Positions 1 to 5,982 of a stretch of 6,494 nt of DNA are shown piece by piece. This DNA is from Aquifex aeolicus. Lineage in GTDB: Bacteria; Aquificota; Aquificia; Aquificales; Aquificaceae. A model generated the notes under the pieces. The model searched no databases. It saw only the letters and a program-made list of their open reading frames with translations, and was not told the DNA's origin. The translations under genes and the position numbers were made by a program. The first letter of the stretch is position 1. Every line of letters starts with the position of its first letter. The stretch spans positions 1-6,494 of the forward strand of contig DQVZ01000052.1 in assembly GCA_015661465.1 (NCBI GenBank). The letters are read 5' to 3'.

Positions 1-20
1 GACAATGTACCTTACCCCTT

Positions 21-623
21 TTAGGTAATTTCTTCTTTATCCTCTTCATTGGGTTCTTGAGGTGCAACTGAAACCGCAACTCTTGCAGGTCTTAAAACCC
101 TGTCATGGATGTAATACCCTCTTCTAATAACTTTAACTACGGTATTAGGCGGTACTTCCGATGTTTCAACCTTTTCAACAGCTTCGGCCACGTAAGGGTC
201 GAATTCCTTACCCTCAACGTATATTTCCTTTATACCGTATTTTTCAAATATTTTCTTCATTTCCGAATATATCATCTCTATACCTAATACTATGGACTTT
301 ATATCTTCTGTTTTCCTTGAATACTCTAGAGCCCTTTCGAAATTGTCAATTACTTCAAGCAAATCATTGGCAAATCTCTCATAACAATACTTCTTTTGTT
401 CTTCCATATCCCTCCTGTATCTTTCTTTTAGATACTCTATTTCCCTCTGGAGTTCTGCAACCTTCAGGTTTGAATTTCTCGCAATAGTTTCAAGTTTTTT
501 CAATTTTTCCTCAAGTTCCTTTTCCCTTTTTTTTAATTCTTCGAGTTCTTTTTCTAAGTTTTTTTCCCTTTCCTCTTGAGATATTTCTTCTTTGTTTTCA
601 TTTTTTATTTCCTTTTCCTCCAT
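21..623 (-). CDS. grpE: GrpE, nucleotide exchange factor for DnaK (Hsp70)
   Basis: A 200-residue cytosolic co-chaperone; the family forms a dimer that opens the DnaK nucleotide cleft and speeds ADP release. Visible: a highly charged Glu/Lys N-terminus, a long heptad-rich coiled coil at about residues 20-105, and the C-terminal beta domain with FDPYVAEAV at 141-149 and GYYIHDRVLRPARVAV at 169-184, which matches the GrpE signature. The position after FDPxx, normally His or Met, is Ala146. Length is typical of the family. I chose the ATG at 621-623 because an AGGAGGTGG ribosome-binding site lies just upstream; the in-frame GTG at 630-632, three codons earlier, is part of that site. The gene is last of the visible minus-strand operon, 16 nt after the riboflavin reductase. 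No hrcA, dnaK or dnaJ is visible in the window. Identification is firm. Confidence 0.96.
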   Translation of the reverse strand: MEEKEIKNENKEEISQEEREKNLEKELEELKKREKELEEKLKKLETIARNSNLKVAELQREIEYLKERYRRDMEEQKKYCYERFANDLLEVIDNFERALEYSRKTEDIKSIVLGIEMIYSEMKKIFEKYGIKEIYVEGKEFDPYVAEAVEKVETSEVPPNTVVKVIRRGYYIHDRVLRPARVAVSVAPQEPNEEDKEEIT

Positions 624-628
624 TTTAA

Positions 629-637
629 CCACCTCCT
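629..637 (-). promoter_or_regulatory. Strong Shine-Dalgarno of grpE
   Basis: On the minus strand this reads AGGAGGTGG. After its GGAGG core there are 8 nt before the ATG at 621-623. It contains the GTG that would be a longer in-frame start, so it argues for the ATG as the true grpE start. Confidence 0.85.
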
Positions 638-639
638 AT

Positions 640-1311
640 TTAAGATTTATTTATTACTTCCCATTCCGTAATGAGTTGTTTTCCTCTAATAAAATGGCTT
701 CTTAATCTTAAATGTAATAAGTTTTTCAATTTTTTAAAACCTTCTCCCCCCACCAAAGTAGGTACGTTTTCTCCTCCGACTATTACCGGAAGATGAATAA
801 GCCTTATTTCATCAACAATCCTTCTCCTTACAAATTCCCAGTTTATTGAAGCTCCTCCTTCAACCATCAGGGATTTTATTCCCCTCTTAAAGATCTGCGG
901 AAGCAGTATATCAAAATCTACAAGTTCATCTCCGGCTATGATAACCTCAGCTCCCTTTTCTTTAATTTTTTCTATCCTCTCCTTTGGAGCCCTTTCGGTT
1001 GTAGCTATTATGGTAGGAGCTTCTTGGACATTTAAGACGTTAGAATCCAGAGGAACGTTTGCCGTTGAACAGGGAATTATTCTTACAGGGTTTTTCCCCT
1101 TTGCATATCTTACCGTAAGGCTGGGATTATCGGTTCTTACGGTTTCACAACCGACCATTATCCCGTCAACTTTAGCCCTTATCTCGTGTAGATATTTGTA
1201 AGCTTCTTCATCCATAAGACTCATTAATTCCTTAGAAGAGGCTCCCCTGTAGAGGGTAAGTTTCCCATCCACGCTTACTTCGGAAACTATAATTACGTAA
1301 GGTCTTTCCAT
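640..1311 (-). CDS. Stand-alone RibD C-terminal-type pyrimidine reductase (riboflavin synthesis)
   Basis: A 223-residue protein of the RibD C-terminal (DHFR-like) family, which uses NAD(P)H to reduce the ribosyl group of the pyrimidine intermediate in riboflavin synthesis. Visible: SVDGK near the N-terminus (13-17), VGCETVRTDNP at 53-63, EGG at 151-153, VDEIRL at 166-171 and P175 followed by GG at 179-180. The reductase domain is complete, with no zinc deaminase domain (no HAE/PCxxxGRTPPC motifs), so it resembles archaeal and fungal 2,5-diamino-6-ribosylamino-pyrimidinone 5'-phosphate reductases more than bifunctional bacterial RibD. The stretch that usually reads VVxDS is IIPCS (79-82). I chose the ATG at 1309-1311 because the family begins close to an RPYV-type motif; it lies 10 nt after the kdsD stop with a weak GTGAT site. 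A TTG at 1327-1329 would add six residues. Family is firm; exact substrate (before or after deamination) is inference. Confidence 0.88.
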   Translation of the reverse strand: MERPYVIIVSEVSVDGKLTLYRGASSKELMSLMDEEAYKYLHEIRAKVDGIMVGCETVRTDNPSLTVRYAKGKNPVRIIPCSTANVPLDSNVLNVQEAPTIIATTERAPKERIEKIKEKGAEVIIAGDELVDFDILLPQIFKRGIKSLMVEGGASINWEFVRRRIVDEIRLIHLPVIVGGENVPTLVGGEGFKKLKNLLHLRLRSHFIRGKQLITEWEVINKS

Positions 1312-1321
1312 AATCACAATT

Positions 1322-2290
1322 TTAAACAATCTCGGCTTTAAGAATGTCGTGCATATGAATAATACCTATCGGTTTATTTTCCTTATTGACCACTATTAGA
1401 ACGGTAATATTATGGTCTTCCATTTTTTTCAACGCCGCAAGGGCAATCTCATCAGGATATATAGTTTTAGGATTTTTTGTCATAACGTCTTTAGCAGTTG
1501 TACTTTCAAAACTTCCTCCCCTGTTTACAAATCTTCTTAAATCCCCATCGGTAATTATTCCTACAAGTTTTCCTTCTTCATTTACAACAGCAGTGGCTCC
1601 GAATCCTTTAGCTGTCATTTCTATTATTACTTCTTTCATAGGAGTGTTTTCTTTGACAATAGGCATTTCTTCACCTGTGTGGTATAAATCTTTAACCAAT
1701 CTGAGTTTTCTTCCTAAAGAGCCTGCCGGGTGTCTCAGGGCGAAATCTTTTTTTGTAAAACCCTTGAGCTGCATCACAACCATGGCGAGGGCATCACCGA
1801 GAACGAGAGTAGCCGTAGAGCTTGTTGTAGGAGCAAGATCCAGCGGACATGCCTCTTTGTCTATATTTAGTGTCAAAACTATATCGCTGTGCTTTGCCAG
1901 GCTTGATTCGGGATTGTTAGTTATCCCTATTAAGGGAACACCTTGCAGTTTTAAGTAAGGAACTATTGCAAGTACTTCCGAACTTTCCCCACTGTTTGAT
2001 ATAGCTATTACCACATCTTTTTTCTCTATAAGTCCCAAATCTCCGTGGAGTGCCTCTGCAGGATGAAGAAAGACAGACGGTGTACCTGTACTCGAGAAAG
2101 TGGAGGCTATCTTCCTCGCAACATGTCCGGATTTTCCTATACCTGTGAGTACGACTTTTCCTTCACACTTAAGGATTAGTAGGGAGGCTTTGGAAAAATT
2201 TTCATCAAGGGAGGAACGAAGCCTTTCAAGGCCTCTTATTTCTTCCGAGATAACCTTTCTACCGAGCTCTAATATATCTTTTGGATTCAT
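1322..2290 (-). CDS. kdsD: D-arabinose-5-phosphate isomerase (SIS + two CBS domains)
   Basis: A 322-residue KpsF/GutQ/KdsD-family enzyme that interconverts D-ribulose 5-phosphate and D-arabinose 5-phosphate, the first step to Kdo of lipopolysaccharide. Order: SIS sugar-phosphate domain at about 40-185 ([12 protein letters not shown] at 49-60, HPAEALHGD at 76-84, SNSGESSEV at 98-106, [10 protein letters not shown] at 185-194), then CBS 1 at about 201-258 ([10 protein letters not shown] at 244-253) and CBS 2 at about 268-322 (GIIHMHDI at 309-316). K53, H82, E105 and H187 fall at a constant offset of six from the four catalytic residues known in E. coli KdsD (K59, H88, E111, H193), so it should be active. 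The ATG directly follows the ppa stop (TGAATG) with little Shine-Dalgarno, so translation is probably coupled. Length is normal. A GutQ- or KpsF-type paralogue is possible, but Kdo synthesis is the simplest role. Confidence 0.95.
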   Translation of the reverse strand: MNPKDILELGRKVISEEIRGLERLRSSLDENFSKASLLILKCEGKVVLTGIGKSGHVARKIASTFSSTGTPSVFLHPAEALHGDLGLIEKKDVVIAISNSGESSEVLAIVPYLKLQGVPLIGITNNPESSLAKHSDIVLTLNIDKEACPLDLAPTTSSTATLVLGDALAMVVMQLKGFTKKDFALRHPAGSLGRKLRLVKDLYHTGEEMPIVKENTPMKEVIIEMTAKGFGATAVVNEEGKLVGIITDGDLRRFVNRGGSFESTTAKDVMTKNPKTIYPDEIALAALKKMEDHNITVLIVVNKENKPIGIIHMHDILKAEIV

Positions 2291-2827
2291 TCACTTTTTC
2301 TGGGCTTTTTTGTAATTTTCTATACCCTTTTTTATTTCTTCTATCGCATCCTGAATACCTTTCCAGTTTTCGACTTTTACCCACTTCCCGGGTTCAAGTT
2401 CTTTGTAGTGTTCAAAGAAGTGTTTTATCTTTTCCCTGATTATCTCGGGAAGCTGGTCTACAGTTTTTATATTTGCGTAAGAAGGGTCTAATTTCTCATG
2501 GGGAACGGCTATTAACTTGGTATCTATACCCTCCTCGTCTCTCATCTCCAGTATTCCTATAGGTCTACATCTCATAACCGCTCCAGGAGTAACAGGCTCC
2601 CTGGAAATAACAAGAACATCCACTGGGTCTCCATCATCCGCCAGTGTCTGAGGGATAAAGCCATAATTAAAGGGATAATACATCGCGGTAAAAAGAAATC
2701 TGTCTACGAATATAACACCGCTATCTTTATCAAGCTCATACTTTATAGAGCTCCCTTGAGGTATTTCAATAACAACGTATATGTCCTCAGGTGGATTTTT
2801 CCCTGGCGGTAAATCCTTATACCCCAT
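2291..2827 (-). CDS. ppa: Family I inorganic pyrophosphatase
   Basis: A 178-residue soluble enzyme that hydrolyses pyrophosphate to two phosphates with Mg2+ and so pulls biosynthetic reactions forward. The signature DDGDPVDVL is at 64-72. Residues corresponding to the E. coli active site are all present: E21, K29, E31, R43, Y51, Y55, D65, D67, D70, D97, D102, K104, Y141 and K142, mostly with identical numbering. Length is typical of the hexameric bacterial form. The ATG at 2825-2827 is supported by a GGAGGT site 8 nt upstream. It lies 18 nt after the mutase stop and abuts kdsD, placing it between two sugar-phosphate enzymes. A local use, removing PPi from sugar-nucleotide synthesis, fits but is inference; the enzyme serves all of metabolism. 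Confidence 0.98.
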   Translation of the reverse strand: MGYKDLPPGKNPPEDIYVVIEIPQGSSIKYELDKDSGVIFVDRFLFTAMYYPFNYGFIPQTLADDGDPVDVLVISREPVTPGAVMRCRPIGILEMRDEEGIDTKLIAVPHEKLDPSYANIKTVDQLPEIIREKIKHFFEHYKELEPGKWVKVENWKGIQDAIEEIKKGIENYKKAQKK

Positions 2828-2834
2828 TTCTCAA

Positions 2835-2840
2835 ACCTCC
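2835..2840 (-). promoter_or_regulatory. Shine-Dalgarno of ppa
   Basis: GGAGGT on the minus strand, in the 18-nt gap after the mutase stop codon, with 8 nt between GGAGG and the ppa ATG. It indicates independent ribosome loading on ppa inside the operon, in contrast to kdsD downstream, which has no clear site. Confidence 0.8.
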
Positions 2841-2845
2841 GTTTA

Positions 2846-4222
2846 TTATTTTAAAAGCTCTATCCCAGCTTCAAGTATTTTTTCCACTTTCTCTTGGGAT
2901 GGAGCCTCTGCATAAACTCTAATGAGTGGTTCCGTGCCAGACGGTCTCATAAGCAGCCAAGAATCATCTTCAAAGACTAACTTAATACCGTCAATAGTCT
3001 TCACTTCTCTGACAGTAAAACCTTTCAGTTTTTCCGGAGGATTTTTCCGAAGAGTACCTATCTTTTCTTTTATTTTTTCCTCTACCTTCAGGTCTATGCG
3101 CTTATAATAGGCTTTTCCGAATCTTTTAAAAATTTCTTCAATTATTTGGGAAAGACTCTTGTCTTTGAGGTAAATAAGCTCCAAAATGTTGAGTGCTGAG
3201 AATATACCATCTCTTTCTGGTAGATAATCAGGAATTCCGTATCCCCCCGATTCTTCACCACCAAATATTACGTTTTCTTCCTTGAGAATTATCTCGTTTA
3301 TATTTTTAAAACCGACACCTACCTCTTCCAAATGGACACAGAATTCCCTACATATCCTGTCTGCCAGGTAGGTAGTTGATACAGTTTTCACAACTTTTCC
3401 CCTTTTCCCTTTATTTTCAAGAATATGAAGAAGTAGCAGGGCGTAAATTAACTGGGTGTTTACGTAATTTCCCTTTTCATCTACAAGGGCAATTCTATCT
3501 CCGTCACCGTCATTGGCTATACCCAAATCTGCATTCAAAGCCTTTACTTTTTCCTTTGTAATCTCCATATACCTTTCTACGGGTTCGGGCGGGTTATTCC
3601 CGAATAAAGGGTCTCTGTGTTTTCTGACATTTATAACCTTTACCTTTGTATCCCTCAATATATATTCAAGGAGTCCCGAAGAGGTGCCGTGCATGGAGTC
3701 ATGGACTATTAAAACATCTTTTTCTTTCAAAAGGTCAAGGTTTATTAAATTCCTCAATTTTTCTACATAATGCTTTCTCACTTCCTGGAATTCGGGAGTA
3801 AATTCCTTTACCTGATAAGTGCGGATATTACTGAGTTTCTCCTCTACACTTTTTATAAATTCCGGTGTGGCTGAACCTCCGAAACTTTCCTTTATCTTAT
3901 ACCCATTATAGGTAGGAGGATTATGGGAAGCGGTAATCATAACACCGCTTTCGTATCCCATATATTTAACCGCGAAGGAAACCATGGGAGTAGTACAAGC
4001 GCTACCGACCAGCTTTACCTCAAAACCTTCTCCTTTAAATACATCGTAAACAGCTTTGGCAAAGTCTTCCGAGAGGAAACGCCAATCGTAACCTACTATA
4101 ACTCTTCTTAAACCTTTTTCTTTTAAAACCTCCGAGTGTGCTTTGGCTACTTTCCTTACATTTTCAAAGGTAAAATCTTCGGCTATTCTTGCCCTCCACC
4201 CGTCCGTTCCAAATTTTATCAT
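2846..4222 (-). CDS. Alpha-D-phosphohexomutase (phosphoglucomutase/phosphomannomutase family)
   Basis: A 458-residue cytosolic mutase moving phosphate between C1 and C6 of a hexose phosphate, normally through a phosphoserine and a bisphosphate intermediate. All four family sites are present: the phosphoserine loop TASHNP at 97-102 (S99), the metal loop DGDGDR at 238-243, the sugar-specificity loop GGEESGG at 321-327, and the phosphate-binding loop RPSGTEP at 426-432. The GEES form resembles glucose phosphomutases more than the GEMS of phosphomannomutase/phosphoglucomutase or the GEQS of phosphoglucosamine mutase (GlmM), so I favour glucose or glucose/mannose specificity, as inference. The N-terminus (KFGTDGWR) supports the ATG at 4220-4222; only a weak AGAG-like ribosome site precedes it. 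First gene of the minus-strand operon, with its start 23 bp from the divergent murB. Could be named pgm or manB; I leave the symbol open. Confidence 0.92.
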   Translation of the reverse strand: MIKFGTDGWRARIAEDFTFENVRKVAKAHSEVLKEKGLRRVIVGYDWRFLSEDFAKAVYDVFKGEGFEVKLVGSACTTPMVSFAVKYMGYESGVMITASHNPPTYNGYKIKESFGGSATPEFIKSVEEKLSNIRTYQVKEFTPEFQEVRKHYVEKLRNLINLDLLKEKDVLIVHDSMHGTSSGLLEYILRDTKVKVINVRKHRDPLFGNNPPEPVERYMEITKEKVKALNADLGIANDGDGDRIALVDEKGNYVNTQLIYALLLLHILENKGKRGKVVKTVSTTYLADRICREFCVHLEEVGVGFKNINEIILKEENVIFGGEESGGYGIPDYLPERDGIFSALNILELIYLKDKSLSQIIEEIFKRFGKAYYKRIDLKVEEKIKEKIGTLRKNPPEKLKGFTVREVKTIDGIKLVFEDDSWLLMRPSGTEPLIRVYAEAPSQEKVEKILEAGIELLK

Positions 4223-4245
4223 AATACTCTATTCTAAATTTTTAG
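4223..4245. promoter_or_regulatory. Divergent mutase/murB intergenic region with short dyad
   Basis: These 23 bp are all that separate the two divergent start codons. The stretch is very AT-rich and contains a small inverted repeat, CTAAA-TT-TTTAG (4234-4245), which abuts the murB ATG. A -10-like CATAAT at 4220-4225 points toward murB and overlaps the mutase start codon; a TAGAAT on the opposite strand points toward the mutase. Neither has a convincing -35 box at the expected spacing, so both promoter calls are weak. Core promoters must extend into the opposite coding sequences. Confidence 0.35.
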
Positions 4246-5133
4246 ATGTACTTGGAAGAGAATTTTTCTTTAAAGGAACTCACAACTATAAAAGTCGGTG
4301 GAAGGGCAAAATTTTACATTGAACCTTCAAGTTTAGAAGAACTCAAAAACTCTATAGAGTTTTCTCAAAAACTTGATATACCTCTTTTCATCTTGGGAAA
4401 AGGCTCAAATACCATATTCGGAAATATAGGAGGATTGGTGGTAAATACGAGAAGGTTAAAGGGAATATCCATTCGTGAAAAGGATAACGAAGTTCTTGTA
4501 GAGTGTCTTTGCGGAACTCCTCTAAAGAGTATTATCAAACTTTCCCTAAAGGAGAAATTAAAAGATTTCTACAAGCTTCTGGGTTTTCCCGCAAGTGTTG
4601 GTGGTGCTGTTGCTATGAATGCTGGAGCTTTCGGTGTTGAAATATCGAACTTCCTTGATGAAGTTTACTTTATAAGTTGGGAGGGAAAACTTGAGAAATT
4701 AAAAAGGGAAGAAATCACTTTTTCTTACAGGAATTCACCTTTTCCGAAGATAGGAGTAGTTTACAAAGTAGTTTTGAGGCTAAAGCGAACTGAAGAAAAT
4801 ATAATGGAAGATTACATAAGAATAAGGAATCTGAGAAAGGAAAAACAACCTATAAATGAGCCTACAAGCGGTTCAACTTTTAAAAACCCGAGAGGGTATT
4901 ACGCAGGCAAGCTCTTAGAAGATACGGGACTTAAAGGTTTCAGGTTGAAGAATATAGGTTTTTCCGAAAAGCACGCAAATTTTTTAATAAACTACGGAAA
5001 TGCTTCTTTTCAAGAAGTAATAGAGATTATAGAAATTGCAAAGGAAAAGGTTTTTAAGGAATTTGGTATAAATCTCGTTGAGGAGGTAAAGTTAGTTGAA
5101 GATAGTGGTCTTAATGGGTGGAAAGTCCTCTGA
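4246..5133 (+). CDS. murB: UDP-N-acetylenolpyruvoylglucosamine reductase (type II MurB)
   Basis: A 295-residue FAD enzyme that reduces the enolpyruvyl group with NADPH to give UDP-N-acetylmuramate for peptidoglycan. Visible: TTIKVGGRA at 13-21, GKGSNT at 51-56, the FAD-binding GFPASVGGAVAMNAGAFG at 113-130, SYRNS at 160-164 (Y161, R162), SGSTFKNP at 208-215 with the proton-donor Ser210, FSEKHANF at 239-246, and the C-terminal Glu280 before Val281, matching the catalytic Glu of E. coli MurB. The short form without the extra insert makes it type II. A TAG stop lies immediately before the ATG, so no upstream start is possible, and no Shine-Dalgarno precedes it. About ten residues beyond the usual end are read through the start of ddl, with which it overlaps by 38 nt. 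First gene of murB-ddl-ftsQ. Confidence 0.97.
   Translation: MYLEENFSLKELTTIKVGGRAKFYIEPSSLEELKNSIEFSQKLDIPLFILGKGSNTIFGNIGGLVVNTRRLKGISIREKDNEVLVECLCGTPLKSIIKLSLKEKLKDFYKLLGFPASVGGAVAMNAGAFGVEISNFLDEVYFISWEGKLEKLKREEITFSYRNSPFPKIGVVYKVVLRLKRTEENIMEDYIRIRNLRKEKQPINEPTSGSTFKNPRGYYAGKLLEDTGLKGFRLKNIGFSEKHANFLINYGNASFQEVIEIIEIAKEKVFKEFGINLVEEVKLVEDSGLNGWKVL
5081..5087 (+). promoter_or_regulatory. Shine-Dalgarno of ddl, inside murB
   Basis: AGGAGGT, 9 nt before the TTG start of ddl at 5096. It lies within the murB codons for Glu279, Glu280 and Val281 (GAG GAG GTA). This strong, well-spaced site is the main reason to accept the TTG start of ddl. Confidence 0.85.
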
Positions 5134-5971
5134 AAGAGAAATTTCCCTAAAAACGGGAAAAGCTGTAGCTAAAGCTTTAAAGGAACTGGGACATAAAGTC
5201 TACGAGCTTGATATATCTTCCGACCTTCCTTGTAAACTCATTGAGATAAATCCAGATAAAGTTTTTATTGCTCTTCACGGCAAATTCGGAGAAGATGGTA
5301 CTGTACAAGGTATGTTAGAAATACTGGAAATCCCCTACACCGGTTCCGATACCGTAGCTTCTGCAGTTTCTATCGATAAAGATTTTACGAAGAGAATAGT
5401 CAAAACCTTAGGAATAAATACCCCAAACTGGGAGGTGTTTATAGAGGAAAGGGATATAGAAGAAAAGAATTGGAATAAGTTTCCCGCTATAGTAAAACCT
5501 GCAAGAGAAGGTTCAAGCGTAGGGATAAGGATTATTAAAACTAAAGAGGAGTTGGAGGAGTATTCAAGGGAACTGCTTAAAAAAGTAGATAAAGTAATAG
5601 TTGAGGAATTTATAGAAGGAAGAGACCTAACGGTCGGTATTTTAAAAGGGGAAGCGCTTCCTCCAATAGAAATAAAACCAAAAAAGAAGATATACGACTA
5701 CGAATGTAAATATACGAAAGGTATGAGTGAGTATATCTTCATAAATGAAGAAAATTTGTCAAAAAAACTTCAGGAAATCGCTAAAAAAATCTACAAATAT
5801 TTTTCCCTTAAAGATTTTGCACGGATTGATTTCAGAGTATCTAATAAAGGAGAGATATACTTTTTAGAGATAAATACTATACCGGGAATGACCGAGCTAA
5901 GTCTTCTTCCTATGGCAGCAAAAGAAAAAGGAATAGACTTTAAAGAGTTGATAAATATAATTATTTCCTAA
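5096..5971 (+). CDS. ddl: D-alanine--D-alanine ligase
   Basis: A 291-residue cytosolic ATP-grasp ligase joining two D-alanines to make the terminal dipeptide of peptidoglycan precursors. Visible: GGKSSEREIS at 8-17 (E13 binds the first D-Ala in the family), LHGKFGEDGTVQG at 60-72, KPAREGSSVGI at 134-144, the loop YDYECKY at 200-206, ARID at 242-245 (R243, D245), and LEINTIPGMTELSLLPMAA at 257-275 (E258 and N260 for Mg2+, S269). No vancomycin-resistance-type lactate ligase feature is apparent: the Y206 loop is of the D-Ala type. Slightly shorter than the roughly 305-residue E. coli DdlB. The start is TTG at 5096-5098, preceded by AGGAGGT and giving the usual MKIVVLMGG beginning; GTG 5105 or ATG 5114 would remove part of the first beta strand. 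It overlaps murB in the +1 frame. Confidence 0.97.
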   Translation: MKIVVLMGGKSSEREISLKTGKAVAKALKELGHKVYELDISSDLPCKLIEINPDKVFIALHGKFGEDGTVQGMLEILEIPYTGSDTVASAVSIDKDFTKRIVKTLGINTPNWEVFIEERDIEEKNWNKFPAIVKPAREGSSVGIRIIKTKEELEEYSRELLKKVDKVIVEEFIEGRDLTVGILKGEALPPIEIKPKKKIYDYECKYTKGMSEYIFINEENLSKKLQEIAKKIYKYFSLKDFARIDFRVSNKGEIYFLEINTIPGMTELSLLPMAAKEKGIDFKELINIIIS

Positions 5972-5980
5972 GGGAGGGTG
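5972..5980 (+). promoter_or_regulatory. Shine-Dalgarno of ftsQ
   Basis: GGGAGGGTG directly after the ddl stop codon, with 5 nt between its GGAGG core and a TTG at 5983-5985. It supports that TTG as the ftsQ start, since the GTG inside the site runs into TGA two codons later. Confidence 0.75.
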
Positions 5981-5982
5981 TA

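Noticed and set aside
1..20. Possible start of another minus-strand gene (AAGGGGTAAGGTACATTG)
   Set aside because: An SD-like AAGGGG lies 9 nt before a TTG at positions 5-3, but almost no coding sequence is left inside the window to test it.
105..487. Plus-strand open frames across grpE
   Set aside because: They are antisense to the coiled-coil and beta-domain codons of grpE. Their Phe/Leu/Ser-rich products are what Glu/Lys-rich codons give when read in reverse.
624..632. GTG start for grpE at 630-632
   Set aside because: The GTG is part of the AGGAGGTGG ribosome site of the ATG at 621-623, so it is not a credible start.
1312..1329. TTG start for the riboflavin reductase at 1327-1329
   Set aside because: It adds six residues before the usual family N-terminus, lacks a good ribosome site and nearly touches the kdsD stop; ATG 1309-1311 fits better.
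1386..1958. 190-codon open frame on the plus strand
   Set aside because: It lies entirely antisense to kdsD, whose catalytic residues and domain order are convincing; no domain or ribosome site supports it.
2846..4222. GlmM (phosphoglucosamine mutase)
   Set aside because: The sugar loop is GEES rather than the GEQS expected of GlmM, despite the cell wall neighbour murB.
4220..4225. CATAAT as a full promoter for murB
   Set aside because: It is -10-like, but no TTGACA-like box is visible about 17 bp upstream, so I list it only within the intergenic entry.
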